Positions 20,014 to 28,560 of a stretch of 64,000 nt of DNA are shown one piece after another; position 1 is the stretch's first letter, and every line of letters begins with the position of its first letter. This stretch comes from Aureimonas sp. ME7. Its GTDB lineage: Bacteria > Pseudomonadota > Alphaproteobacteria > Rhizobiales > Rhizobiaceae. A model generated the notes under the pieces. That model searched no databases, had not been told where the DNA came from, and was given only the letters and a program-made list of their open reading frames with translations. The stretch lies in contig NZ_CAJCKW010000002.1 of NCBI RefSeq assembly GCF_903970965.1, positions 372,001-436,000 on the forward strand. The letters are read 5' to 3'. The position numbers and the translations under genes are program-made.

Positions 20014-20098
20014 GATCGCCCGGTCGATGGCGCGGAACGCTTTGTCCCAACCCGCATTGTACGGGCAGTTCGATGGTAGAAGCGTAAGGGAGCGCGTC

Positions 20099-20329
20099 AT
20101 GACGTCCAATTGGAAAACCGCGGTGGTGCTGGGTGCCTCGCTTCTGACTTTCGCCGGCTGCACCACGACGGAGCGCACCGTGGGTGGTGCGGCCATCGGC
20201 GGCGTCGGCGGAGCCGTGGTCGGCAATGCTGTAGGCGGCTCGAGCGGCGCGGTGATCGGCGGCCTCGCCGGCGGCACGGCGGGCGCCGTGATCGGCAACC
20301 AGTCCGGGCGCAATCGCGGCTACTACTGA
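20099..20329 (+). CDS. Small glycine-zipper lipoprotein
   Basis: A 76-residue predicted lipoprotein. A signal peptide ends in the lipobox LTFAGC with Cys21 as lipidation site. The mature part is a Gly-zipper repeat (VGGAAIGGVGGAVVGNAVGG and similar) seen in many small outer-membrane or periplasmic lipoproteins (YMGG/17-kDa-antigen-like). The ATG has AAGGGAG about 7 nt upstream. A strong terminator follows at 20356. Exact role is unknown. Confidence 0.85.
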   Translation: MTSNWKTAVVLGASLLTFAGCTTTERTVGGAAIGGVGGAVVGNAVGGSSGAVIGGLAGGTAGAVIGNQSGRNRGYY

Positions 20330-20355
20330 TCCGCATCGCACACCGACTTTCATGG

Positions 20356-20384
20356 CGCCCCGGAGTTAGGCTTCGGGGCGTTTT
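20356..20384 (+). terminator. Rho-independent terminator
   Basis: A 10-bp stem (CGCCCCGGAG at 20356-20365 with CTTCGGGGCG at 20371-20380, one G-T pair) with a 5-nt loop, followed directly by TTTT. It lies 26 bp after the lipoprotein stop. Confidence 0.85.
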
Positions 20385-20452
20385 CGCGTGTTAGTCTCGC
20401 TGTCCTCCCGTGCAAGACTGAGATGAAAAGTCATCCCCGAAGGGATCGCCAC

Positions 20453-20496
20453 CACTGGAGGTTTCGGCTACGGGGCTGACAGCCGAAACCACAGTG
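20453..20496 (+). promoter_or_regulatory. Long hairpin directly upstream of the DMT transporter start
   Basis: GGTTTCGGCT (20460-20469) pairs perfectly with AGCCGAAACC (20481-20490), and CACTG/CAGTG (20453-20457 with 20492-20496) extends the stem past a small bulge, 15 bp in all. It ends 8 nt before the GTG start and would cover the Shine-Dalgarno region, so it could be an operator palindrome or a translation-control element. No T-run follows. Confidence 0.45.
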
Positions 20497-20504
20497 CCGC
20501 CATC

Positions 20505-21431
20505 GTGCCGTTTCCCCCCCGACGCATCGCCTCCCTCAGCGGAAACGTCCAAGCCAGCATCTTCATGTGCCTGTCGATGGCGGCGTTCGCCTGCAACGAC
20601 ATGCTGACGAAACTGGCGTCGCAGGCGATCGAGCCGATGCAGATCATGGCGCTTCGCGGCGTCATGGCCTCGGTGTTGCTGATCGCGATCGCGAAGTGGC
20701 GCCGCGTACCCCTGTCGCTCGGCATCCTTCGCGAGCGCACCGTCTTCCTTCGCGCGCTGGCCGACATCTGTACGACGGTGTGCTACATCTCCGCACTCCG
20801 CCATCTTCCGCTTGCCAATGCATCCGCGATCTTCCAGGCGCTGCCGTTCGCGATCACGATCGGCGCCGTGCTGTTTCTCCGCGAGGTCGTGGGATGGAGA
20901 CGATGGGTCGCGATCGGCGCGGGCTTCGTCGGCGTGCTCGTGATCCTCAATCCGGGCGCGGACGGGTTCGGCGCGCCGGCCCTTTGGGTGTTGGCCTCGG
21001 TGGTCTTCGCGGCGGCGCGCGACGTGATCACCCGGCAGATGCCCACGTCGATCTCTTCGCTGGAGATCGCCAGCATCACGTGCTTCGCCGTCATGCTGAC
21101 CGGCTTCGCCTTTCTTCCGGTGGTGGGATGGCGCCCAATGACGGGCGCCTTGTGGCTGACCCTTGCCTGCGCCGCCGTCTTCATCTCGCTCGGCTATGCG
21201 CTGATCGTTTCGGCGGTCCGGATTGGCGACATGAGCTTCGTCGCGCCCTTTCGATATACGATCCTGATCTTTTCGATGATCCTCGGGTTCCTAATGTTTG
21301 CCGAACGTCCGACGGGCAACGAACTGATGGGCTCGCTGATCGTCGTCGGCAGCGGCCTCTACACGATCCATCGGGAACGACGCGTCGCTCGCGCCGCGCG
21401 CCGGGCTGCCCTCCTGGGGGCGGGAGAGTGA
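20505..21431 (+). CDS. DMT (EamA) family transporter
   Basis: A 308-residue membrane protein with about ten helices in two EamA repeats. The first repeat holds ASIFMCLSMAAFACNDMLTKL and the second begins near residue 150 (GAPALWVLASVVFAAARDVI). The family exports amino acids, purines or other small metabolites; the substrate is unknown. The start is GTG at 20505, right after a long hairpin. The stop overlaps the mobA start as GTGA, so transporter and MobA are probably made together. Confidence 0.85.
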   Translation: MPFPPRRIASLSGNVQASIFMCLSMAAFACNDMLTKLASQAIEPMQIMALRGVMASVLLIAIAKWRRVPLSLGILRERTVFLRALADICTTVCYISALRHLPLANASAIFQALPFAITIGAVLFLREVVGWRRWVAIGAGFVGVLVILNPGADGFGAPALWVLASVVFAAARDVITRQMPTSISSLEIASITCFAVMLTGFAFLPVVGWRPMTGALWLTLACAAVFISLGYALIVSAVRIGDMSFVAPFRYTILIFSMILGFLMFAERPTGNELMGSLIVVGSGLYTIHRERRVARAARRAALLGAGE

Positions 21432-22099
21432 GAACCTACGGCCTCGTCCTGGCCGGCGGCCGTTCCTCACGAATGGGTTTGGGCATCCCCAAACCGCTCC
21501 TGGCGGTCGGCGGCATCGCTATGCTGGATCGCGCCATGGCTTGCCTCCGGCCGAATGTCGACGCGCTGTTGATCTCGGCGAACGAGCCCGCGCTCTTCGC
21601 GCGCCCAGAGGCTACGGTTCTGCCCGATCCCGAAACGGGATATCTCGGCCCCATCGGTGGCCTGAAGGCTGCCGCCGCGTTTTGCCGGGCGCTTTCGGAC
21701 GAGCCGTTCCGGCTGGTGACGGTGCCGGGCGATACGCCGTTTCTTCCGATCGACCTCGTCCCCCGGCTCGTTTCGGAGGCTGACTTGGACGAGGTGCAGG
21801 TCGCGGCCTTAAGCGGCCGGCTCCAGCCGACCTGTGCCGCATGGCCCCGCGACGCTCTTTTGAGCATTCTCGACGTCGAACTGGGTGCCGCACGGTCCCC
21901 GCCGCTGCGCTCGATGATCGAGATTCGGCCCCACAGGGTCGTAGCGTTTCCGCATCAGGCGAGCGCACCCTATGGTGACCCGTTCTTCAACGTGAACACG
22001 CCGGAAGATCTGAAATTGGCCCGAGAACGGTCGGTTTCAGGGGATGGCGACGACATCCGAGCACGGAGCGACTTGCCAAACACGCGGAAGGCGCCATGA
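21428..22099 (+). CDS. mobA: Molybdenum cofactor guanylyltransferase
   Basis: A 223-residue nucleotidyltransferase that joins GMP to molybdopterin to give MGD. The N-terminal LVLAGGRSSRMG loop and the GPIGGLKAA segment are diagnostic, as are the metal-binding TVPGDTPFLP and the C-terminal PFFNVNTPEDL. The start is GTG at 21428, translationally coupled to the DMT gene. It lies about 1.4 kb from moaA on the same strand but is separated from it by the terminator at 20356. Confidence 0.92.
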   Translation: MRTYGLVLAGGRSSRMGLGIPKPLLAVGGIAMLDRAMACLRPNVDALLISANEPALFARPEATVLPDPETGYLGPIGGLKAAAAFCRALSDEPFRLVTVPGDTPFLPIDLVPRLVSEADLDEVQVAALSGRLQPTCAAWPRDALLSILDVELGAARSPPLRSMIEIRPHRVVAFPHQASAPYGDPFFNVNTPEDLKLARERSVSGDGDDIRARSDLPNTRKAP

Positions 22100-22169
22100 T
22101 CGCCTTCATTCGGAGCATGCGCATGCCCTGCGCATTTTCAAAGCAGCCATCAACAGGACCCGCGATCCC

Positions 22170-22964
22170 ATGAAACTTGTGCAAAGCGTCACCGCCGCCC
22201 TTCTTGCGACGCTCGCCGTCCTGCCGGCTGCGGCTCAGCAGTCCGATGCCGACAAGACGTGGACCGAAGTGCGCATCGGCACCGAGGGCGCCTACGCTCC
22301 GTTCAACTACACGGACGCGTCCGGCAAGCTCCTGGGCTTCGACATCGACATCGCCAACGCGCTCTGCGACCAGATGAAAGTCAAATGCACGTTCGTCACG
22401 TCGGATTGGGACGGGATCATCCCGGCACTCCAGAACGACCGTTTCGACGCCATCATCGCTTCGATGTCGATCACGCCCGAGCGGTCCGAGCAGGTGCTGT
22501 TCACCAACAAGTACTACAACTCTCCGGGCGCGGTCGCCGTACCCAAGGACTCGACGATCGCCGATACGAGCGCCGCGTCCCTGGCGGGGAAGGCCGTCGG
22601 AGCCCAGGGCTCGACGACCCATGCCCAGGCGGTGCAGACCTTCTTCCCGGAGGCGGACGTCCGCATCTACCCGACGGCCGAAGAGTACAAGCTCGATATC
22701 GAGAACGGTCGCCTGGATGCGGTGAGCGACGACGTGGTGGTGCTGACGGAGTGGCTGGAAAGCCCGGCCGGGGCCTGCTGCAAGCTTCTGGGCACCCTGC
22801 CTGTGGACGAAAAGATCTACGGTCCGGGCGCAGGCATCGCCCTGCGCAAGGGCAACGACAAGCTCAAGGCGATGTTCGACGAGGCCATCGTCGCGATTCG
22901 CGCCAATGGCGTCTACAAGAGCGTCAACGACAAGTACTTCAAGTTTGACGTCTACGGCGAGTGA
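22170..22964 (+). CDS. Polar amino acid ABC importer, periplasmic binding protein
   Basis: A 264-residue family 3 solute-binding protein of the lysine/arginine/ornithine/octopine type. The signal peptide is residues 1-22 (cleavage after PAAA). Mature segments IGTEGAYAPFNYTDASGKLL, GFDIDIANALCDQMKVKC, FVTSDWDGIIPALQNDRFDA and SMSITPERSEQVLFT are the classic family signature. A Cys pair (Cys-Cys in GACCKLLG) occurs in the second lobe. The gene is followed by a strong 18-bp hairpin and then two permease genes. No importer ATPase gene lies nearby. Confidence 0.9.
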   Translation: MKLVQSVTAALLATLAVLPAAAQQSDADKTWTEVRIGTEGAYAPFNYTDASGKLLGFDIDIANALCDQMKVKCTFVTSDWDGIIPALQNDRFDAIIASMSITPERSEQVLFTNKYYNSPGAVAVPKDSTIADTSAASLAGKAVGAQGSTTHAQAVQTFFPEADVRIYPTAEEYKLDIENGRLDAVSDDVVVLTEWLESPAGACCKLLGTLPVDEKIYGPGAGIALRKGNDKLKAMFDEAIVAIRANGVYKSVNDKYFKFDVYGE

Positions 22965-22988
22965 GCCGGCATCTCGAACCGTAAACAT

Positions 22989-23029
22989 AACGGGGAGCCG
23001 GAGCGCGACGAGCGCTCCGGCTCCCCGTT
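22989..23029 (+). terminator. 18-bp perfect hairpin between binding protein and permease genes
   Basis: AACGGGGAGCCGGAGCGC at 22989-23006 is the exact reverse complement of 23012-23029, with a 5-nt loop. No T-run follows, and the permease ATG is 33 bp further on. As in other importer operons, this probably protects the binding-protein message or partly terminates transcription. Confidence 0.7.
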
Positions 23030-23062
23030 CGTCATGACCATGCTGACGGACCGTACCGGTTG

Positions 23063-23770
23063 ATGGATATCATTCAGCTACTCGCCTTCGGATCCGATGG
23101 CTGGGGGGACGAACTGGCTCGAGGGCTGTTCGTGACCGCCTCGCTGGCTCTGGCAACGCTTCCGTTCGGCTTTGTGCTAGGCCTCGGTCTCGCTTTGGCC
23201 AAACGGGGTGAAGATCGGGCGCTTCGACTGTCCGCAGATATCTACACGACGATCTTTCGCGGCCTGCCCGAACTGCTGACGCTGTTTCTCGTCTACTATG
23301 GCGGGCAGAACCTCCTCAACACAGCCACCGCGGCCGCCGGGCTCGCGCCCTGGACCCTATCCAACTTCCTCTCCGGCATGATCGCGCTGGGCCTCGTGTT
23401 CGCGGCCTATTCCAGCGAAGTGTTCCTGTCCGCCTTTCGGGCTATCCCTTCCGGCCAGTGGGAAGCGGGCCGCGCCCTCGGCCTGTCGCGCGCGCGCATC
23501 CAGCTTCTCGTGATCTTCCCGCAGCTTCTGCGCATCAGCCTTCCCGGCCTGTCGAACGTCTGGCTGAACCTCCTGAAGGACACGGCGTTGGTATCGGTCA
23601 TCGGACTCGCCGATATCCTGCGCGAAACGGGGGTCGCGGCTCGCGTCACGCGCGAGCCCTTCCTGTTCTTCGGTCTCGCCTGCGTCCTTTACCTTCTCCT
23701 GACGATCGTCTCCGCCGTGGTCCTCCGGCGGATCGAGGTCTGGACGCAGCGCGGCGAGGCTGTCCGATGA
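23063..23770 (+). CDS. Polar amino acid ABC importer, permease 1 (HisQ-like)
   Basis: A 235-residue His/Glu/Gln/Arg/opine family permease with about five helices. It shows the family segment IFRGLPELLTLFLVYYGGQNLL and an EAA-type loop (GQWEAGRALGLSRARIQLLVIFPQ) for ATPase docking. A TTG directly precedes the ATG and is an alternative start. The stop overlaps the next permease as ATGA. Confidence 0.88.
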   Translation: MDIIQLLAFGSDGWGDELARGLFVTASLALATLPFGFVLGLGLALAKRGEDRALRLSADIYTTIFRGLPELLTLFLVYYGGQNLLNTATAAAGLAPWTLSNFLSGMIALGLVFAAYSSEVFLSAFRAIPSGQWEAGRALGLSRARIQLLVIFPQLLRISLPGLSNVWLNLLKDTALVSVIGLADILRETGVAARVTREPFLFFGLACVLYLLLTIVSAVVLRRIEVWTQRGEAVR

Positions 23771-24564
23771 GCGTTGCCGCCCCTCCCCCCGCACGCCCGC
23801 GCTCCGGCTGGTTCGGCCGGATCACGCTCGGCATCTGGGCACTCGCCGCCGTCGCGCTCGTGGTCTATCTCGTCCGAGCCTGGAACCCTCAACTGGTCGC
23901 AACCTACGGGCCGGCTTACGCCCGGGGCCTGTGGACCACGATCGTGCTCGTCTCGATCTCCTACGGCGTTGGGGCCCTCGTTTCGGTGCCGCTCGCGCTC
24001 GGGCGCATGTCGCCGCGCCGCTGGGCGCAGGCGCTGTCGTTCGGGTATGTCTCGTTCTTTCGCGGCACGCCGCTGATCGCGCAGATTTTCCTCGTCTACT
24101 ACGGACTTGGAAGCTTCCGGGGCGCGTTCGAAGCGGTCGGGCTGTGGTGGTTCTTTCGCGATGCCTGGTATTGCGCGGTGTTCGCGCTGTCGCTGAACAC
24201 GGCGGCCTATCAATGCGAGATTTTGCGCGGCGCGATCCAAAGCGTTTCTAAAGGGCAATGGGAAGGCGCCAAGGCGCTGGCGCTACCTCGTAGGGTGACC
24301 GTGCGGCGCGTCGTGGTCCCGCAAGCGCTGATGGTGGCGCTGCGGCCCTATGCCAACGAGCTGATCCTCATGGTCAAGTCGTCGGCGATCGTCGCTATCA
24401 TCACCGTCTTCGACCTGTTCGGCGAAACGCGGCGTGCCTTCTCGCGCAGTTTCGATTTCCAAACCTATGTCTGGGCGGCGGTCTTCTACCTCGTCATCGT
24501 CGAGATCGTGCGCAACCTGACGAATGCAGCCGAAAGCCGGCTGACGCGCCACCTTCGTCGCTGA
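23767..24564 (+). CDS. Polar amino acid ABC importer, permease 2 (HisM-like)
   Basis: A 265-residue permease of the same family with a Pro-rich N-terminus (APPPARPRSGWFG), the segment SFFRGTPLIAQIFLVYYGLGS and the EAA loop GQWEGAKALALPRRVTVRRVVVPQ (shown in two overlapping parts in the protein). It is translationally coupled to permease 1. Normally an ATPase gene follows; here the convergent tetR-family gene lies 3 bp away instead, so the ATPase must be supplied from elsewhere or be shared. Confidence 0.88.
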   Translation: MSVAAPPPARPRSGWFGRITLGIWALAAVALVVYLVRAWNPQLVATYGPAYARGLWTTIVLVSISYGVGALVSVPLALGRMSPRRWAQALSFGYVSFFRGTPLIAQIFLVYYGLGSFRGAFEAVGLWWFFRDAWYCAVFALSLNTAAYQCEILRGAIQSVSKGQWEGAKALALPRRVTVRRVVVPQALMVALRPYANELILMVKSSAIVAIITVFDLFGETRRAFSRSFDFQTYVWAAVFYLVIVEIVRNLTNAAESRLTRHLRR

Positions 24565-24567
24565 GGT

Positions 24568-25314
24568 CTAGTGCTGTTCAGCGCCCTGCAGGAACAGGCG
24601 AACGGCGCTTCGGATCCGCTCGCGTGATTCTCGGGTTTCGCCGGCGGACGTCTGACCGTAGATACGCCGCCGCATCTCGCGTGCGCAGACCGCTTCCAGA
24701 AACTGCTCCGCCAGAAAGCGGCTATCCGCGTCCGCGATCTCGCCGCGCGCCATTCCGATCTCGAAGATTCGGCCGACCGTCTCGACGATGGGCTTCACCA
24801 CGTTTCGCTCGTAGAACTCCTGCAGTTCGAGATGGCGATGCGCTTCGGCCGCCAGAATGCGAAAAAAGGCGACGTTTCGCATATGGGTCGTGCGTCGGCC
24901 GAGCCAGACGGCGAACTCCTCCAGCGTTGCGGCCACGGATCCCGGACGGTTCTCGAACTTTCGAAGCTCGGCGTGATCCAGCATGGAATGCTGGGTGATC
25001 GCCGCCTCGAAGAGATGCAGCTTGGAAGGAAAGCGCGCGTAGAGCGTGCGCTTCGAGCTTCCGGTTTCGGCTGCGATCGCGTCCATGCTCGTCGCCTGAT
25101 AGCCGGCTTCGAGGAACTGTCGTGCAGCCGCCTCGACGATGCGCCGGGAAAGATCGCCGGCTTCCTTCTTCGAAGGGCGCCCTCGCCTACGGGCGCCTGC
25201 GTTCTGATCCACCTCTTTCAGATCGATCGCGTCGTCTCCGACCTGAGCCTTTGGGTACAAACGACGTTCCTTCGGAGAATCGAACCGCCTGCAGCGAGGC
25301 GACATCGAGATCAT
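24568..25314 (-). CDS. TetR family transcriptional regulator
   Basis: A 248-residue regulator with a non-conserved N-terminal ~45 residues, then the TetR DNA-binding domain (RRIVEAAARQFLEAGYQATSMDAIAAETG, KRTLYARFPSKLHLFEAAI) and a helical ligand domain of AcrR-C type. The first ATG is at 25314; ATG at 25305 is also possible and neither has a clear Shine-Dalgarno. It diverges from the dehydrogenase gene at 25441 and has a palindrome directly upstream, so it likely regulates itself and that neighbour. Confidence 0.85.
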   Translation of the reverse strand: MISMSPRCRRFDSPKERRLYPKAQVGDDAIDLKEVDQNAGARRRGRPSKKEAGDLSRRIVEAAARQFLEAGYQATSMDAIAAETGSSKRTLYARFPSKLHLFEAAITQHSMLDHAELRKFENRPGSVAATLEEFAVWLGRRTTHMRNVAFFRILAAEAHRHLELQEFYERNVVKPIVETVGRIFEIGMARGEIADADSRFLAEQFLEAVCAREMRRRIYGQTSAGETRESRERIRSAVRLFLQGAEQH

Positions 25315-25315
25315 G

Positions 25316-25327
25316 AACGAATTCGTT
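25316..25327. promoter_or_regulatory. Palindrome AACGAATTCGTT, candidate TetR operator
   Basis: A perfect 12-bp palindrome lies 1 bp upstream of the first possible tetR-family ATG and within the 126-bp divergent intergenic region. Its position fits an autoregulatory operator. Confidence 0.4.
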
Positions 25328-25440
25328 GTTTCCACCTTAGGCCGCTTTTGCGAAGGGAAGACGGTCCCTGGAAATTCATGCCATAATGTCGCCCATATCG
25401 ACTGCGGCGCATGCCGCACTGAAAACCTCGAAAGCACAGT

Positions 25441-26307
25441 ATGGTCACTTCCGCATTCATCGGCCTCGGCGTCATGGGATATCCGATGGCCGGGCATCTC
25501 GCCGCCAAGGGTCATTCCGTCACCGTCTACAACCGCTCGGCCACGAAGGCCGAAGCCTGGGTGAAGGAGCATGGCGGACGCGCCGCGCCGACCCCGCGTG
25601 AGGCTGCGGCGAACGCCGACGTCGTGTTCATGTGCGTCGGGAACGACGACGACGTCCGCTCCGTGGCGCTCGGCCCCGATGGCGCGGTGGCGGGCATGAA
25701 GCCGGGCGCGATCCTGGTGGACCACACGACCGCATCGGCCGAACTGGCGCGCGAGCTTGGCGCCACGCTCGAATCGGGCGGCAAGCGCTTTCTCGACGCG
25801 CCCGTGTCCGGCGGGCAGGCAGGCGCGCAGAACGGCGCGTTGACCGTGATGGTCGGCGGCGACGAGGCGACCTTCGCCGACGCCAAGCCTACGATCGAAG
25901 CCTATGCTCGAATGGTCGGACTGATGGGACCGACGGGCGCGGGGCAGCTCGCCAAGATGATGAACCAGATCTGCATCGCCGGCCTCGTCCAAGGGCTTTC
26001 GGAAGCGGTGCATTTCGGCCAGAAGGCCGGGCTCGACATCGCCACCGTGGTCGATGTCATCTCCAAGGGGGCGGCCGGCTCCTGGCAGATGGAAAACCGG
26101 CACAAGACCATGGATGCCGGTCGATACGACTTCGGCTTTGCGGTGGAATGGATGCGCAAGGACCTCGGCATCTGCCTGGCGGAAGCGCGACGCAGCGGCG
26201 CCTCGCTTCCCGTCGCCGCGCTGGTGGACCAGTTCTACGCCGAGGTGGAGGCGATGGGCGGCAAGCGCTGGGACACCTCGTCCCTCCTGGCGCGGCTGAA
26301 CCGCTAG
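25441..26307 (+). CDS. NAD(P)-dependent beta-hydroxyacid dehydrogenase (3-hydroxyisobutyrate dehydrogenase family)
   Basis: A 288-residue enzyme with the N-terminal dinucleotide motif FIGLGVMGYPMAGHLAAKGH, the substrate-binding DAPVSGGQAGAQNGALTVMVGG (~121-142) and the catalytic-Lys region GAGQLAKMMNQI. Family members oxidise 3-hydroxyisobutyrate, reduce tartronate semialdehyde or act on related beta-hydroxyacids. The substrate is unclear. It is divergent from the tetR-family regulator and convergent with the Lrp gene. Confidence 0.88.
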   Translation: MVTSAFIGLGVMGYPMAGHLAAKGHSVTVYNRSATKAEAWVKEHGGRAAPTPREAAANADVVFMCVGNDDDVRSVALGPDGAVAGMKPGAILVDHTTASAELARELGATLESGGKRFLDAPVSGGQAGAQNGALTVMVGGDEATFADAKPTIEAYARMVGLMGPTGAGQLAKMMNQICIAGLVQGLSEAVHFGQKAGLDIATVVDVISKGAAGSWQMENRHKTMDAGRYDFGFAVEWMRKDLGICLAEARRSGASLPVAALVDQFYAEVEAMGGKRWDTSSLLARLNR

Positions 26308-26329
26308 CCAAACCTCGCGGCGGGAGGGC

Positions 26330-26815
26330 TCAGCTCTCCCGCTGCTCCTTTTCCAGGATCATGTAGTCCAGCGGCAGCTCGGTCGTGTACTTGATCTGCT
26401 CCATCGCGAAGGCGGAGGATACGTCGCGGATTTCGATGCGCGCGATCATCCGCTTGTAGAACGCGTCATAGGCCGCGATATCGGGCACCACGACGCGCAG
26501 GAGATAGTCGACGTCGCCGCTCATGCGGTAGAATTCGATCACTTCCGGGAACTCGTGGACGACCTCGGAGAAGCGCTTCAGCCATTCGGTGGAATGCGAG
26601 TTCGTGCGGATCGACACGAACACCGTGACGCTGGCGTTCACCTTGACGGGATCCAGAACCGCCACGCGGCGCACGATCACGCCCTCTTCTTCCAGCTTCT
26701 GGATGCGGCGCCAGCATGGCGTCGTGGAAAGGCCGACGCGCTTGGCGACGTCCGCCACGGCCAGCGTCGAGTTTTCCTGAAGCAGTCGCAGGATCTTCTT
26801 GTCCAATCGGTCCAA
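26330..26815 (-). CDS. Lrp/AsnC family transcriptional regulator
   Basis: A 161-residue leucine-responsive-type regulator. It has an N-terminal winged HTH (DKKILRLLQENSTLAVADVAKRVGLSTTPCWRRI, shown here as the span 5-38) and a C-terminal RAM ligand-binding domain (SGDVDYLLRVVVPD, ~98-111). The start is TTG at 26815, supported by GGAGGG 8 nt upstream. Such regulators usually sense amino acids. The target is not obvious; the histidine kinase gene diverges 185 bp away. Confidence 0.88.
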   Translation of the reverse strand: MDRLDKKILRLLQENSTLAVADVAKRVGLSTTPCWRRIQKLEEEGVIVRRVAVLDPVKVNASVTVFVSIRTNSHSTEWLKRFSEVVHEFPEVIEFYRMSGDVDYLLRVVVPDIAAYDAFYKRMIARIEIRDVSSAFAMEQIKYTTELPLDYMILEKEQRES

Positions 26816-27000
26816 CGAACGAACCCTCCAGTCTTGAAGCGCAGGGCCGGAAGCTGGCTACGCGAATCCCATCCATCACAAACGACCCTGCCTTCCGGCG
26901 GCGTCGCCTTTCGAAGTTTCTTAAGCCAATTCTTTAAGTTTTCCGCAACAAGATATGCCTCGACCGCCTGCGTGTATCAGTTTCCTGGTCAGAGTGCCCG

Positions 27001-28506
27001 ATGTCGCTTGCCCACTCCTCCCACCTGGACAAGGCCGGCTCGCCCCGTGAAGGAGCGGCAAGGCGAATCGAGCTGGCCCGCACGCTGCGACTGACCCGGG
27101 ACCGGCTGACGGCGACGGACGGCACGCCGTCGAGGATCGAGCTCGAGCTTCTCAGCCAGCATGCCCGGAACGTCATCGCGGCGCTCGCGACCTATCTCGT
27201 CCTGGTCCTGGCGACCGGCGCGATGCTCGCCTTCGCCGATCCCAGCACATTGCCCGTGTGGCTCGCGGTGAACGGCGTATTCGCGCTGCCGATCGTGGCG
27301 ACCGTGCGCCAGTTCGGCCATGCGCAGCCTTCCATCGTGCTACCCGCCTTCTGGCTTCGCTTGTTTCGCCTGAGCCATCTCGCGCTCGGCCTGCCTTGGG
27401 CGCTTCTCCTGCTGTGGCCCGTCTGCGAAAGCTGCAGCCTTCCCGGCCTGCAGGCCGTCGGCTTCGCCGGAGCCATGGCGGCCATCGGGGCGACGGCGAT
27501 GATCGGCGCCTGCCTGCGCGGCGTCGTCGTGTGGAGCTTCGCGCCGCTGCTTCTCGCACTGGCGTTTCTGGCGCTTCGCGCCGAAGACCCCTTGAGCTTG
27601 GCCCTGTACGGCGTTCTCTTCGCCGCCGTCCCGTTCTTCTCCATCGTGTCGGAGCGCCTTCGAATGGTGAAGGAGGAGCGCATCCGGCACAGGACGGAGC
27701 GGGAGCAGTTCGCCTTCGAGATCGAGGCCGCCCGCTTGGCGTCCGACGAGGCGCGGCGCCGGGCGGAGGACGCGAGCATGGCGAAGTCGCAGTTCCTGGC
27801 AACCATGAGCCACGAGTTGCGCACGCCGCTGAACGCGATCCTCGGCTTCTCGGAGGTCATCACCAACGAGATCCTCGGCCCTGTCGGCAACGGGACCTAC
27901 CGCGAATATGCCCGCGACATCCACAACTCGGGGCAGCACCTCCTGGATCTGATCAACGAGATCCTCGACCTGTCGCGGGTGGAGGCCGGCAAATATACGC
28001 TCAACGAGGAAGCGCTGAACCTCGTCGCCATCGCTCGGAGCGGCATCGGCTTCGTCCAGATGAAGGCCGATGCCAAGCGCATCGAGGTGATAGGCCAGTT
28101 CGAGGACGGTCTGCCCCAGTTCTGGGGCGATCCCCGCTCGCTCCGGCAGGTCGTTCTCAACCTCCTGTCGAACGCCGTGAAGTTCACGCCCCAGAGCGGA
28201 CGCATCGTGGTGCGCGTCGGCTGGACGGCGGGCGGCGGACAGTATGTCTCGGTGCGCGACGACGGTCCCGGCATCCCGCCCGAGGAAATGTCCGTCGTCC
28301 TTTCGTCCTTCGGACAGGGCTCCAGCGCCATCAAGAGCGCCGAACAGGGCACCGGCCTCGGCCTTCCCATCGTCCAGGCGCTGGTTAGCCTGCACGACGG
28401 CGTATTCGAGTTGAAATCGGAACCAGGACAAGGGACCGAGGCACTTGCCGTGTTTCCGCATTCGCGGGTGCTGGAAGTCATGCCCGCCGTGGCCGGGCTG
28501 CACTGA
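27001..28506 (+). CDS. Membrane sensor histidine kinase (PdhS/DivJ-like kinase core)
   Basis: A 501-residue kinase. Six or more hydrophobic helices lie between residues ~57 and 215 with no separate periplasmic sensor domain, then a coiled-coil-like linker, then the HisKA domain with phosphoacceptor His271 in MSHELRTPLNAILGFSEVI. The ATPase domain has the N box NLLSNAVKFTP, the G1 box DDGPGIPPEE and the G2 box GTGLGLPIV. The segment EYARDIHNSGQHLLDLINEI is typical of alphaproteobacterial PdhS/PleC/DivJ kinases. No response regulator is adjacent. Confidence 0.9.
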   Translation: MSLAHSSHLDKAGSPREGAARRIELARTLRLTRDRLTATDGTPSRIELELLSQHARNVIAALATYLVLVLATGAMLAFADPSTLPVWLAVNGVFALPIVATVRQFGHAQPSIVLPAFWLRLFRLSHLALGLPWALLLLWPVCESCSLPGLQAVGFAGAMAAIGATAMIGACLRGVVVWSFAPLLLALAFLALRAEDPLSLALYGVLFAAVPFFSIVSERLRMVKEERIRHRTEREQFAFEIEAARLASDEARRRAEDASMAKSQFLATMSHELRTPLNAILGFSEVITNEILGPVGNGTYREYARDIHNSGQHLLDLINEILDLSRVEAGKYTLNEEALNLVAIARSGIGFVQMKADAKRIEVIGQFEDGLPQFWGDPRSLRQVVLNLLSNAVKFTPQSGRIVVRVGWTAGGGQYVSVRDDGPGIPPEEMSVVLSSFGQGSSAIKSAEQGTGLGLPIVQALVSLHDGVFELKSEPGQGTEALAVFPHSRVLEVMPAVAGLH

Positions 28507-28560
28507 TCGTTGATCGCCCGCCGCGTTGCGCGCGAAGCCTTCGAGCCTATCTCCCCTGCC

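Noticed and set aside
20441-20460. GCCACCACTGG resembling a cobalamin-riboswitch box
   Set aside because: The rest of the conserved B12-riboswitch core is absent and the stretch directly upstream is occupied by a terminator, so there is no room for the aptamer.
26320-26342. 7-bp hairpin between the dehydrogenase and Lrp genes
   Set aside because: It overlaps the end of the Lrp coding region, has a 9-nt loop and no T-run; too weak to call a terminator.
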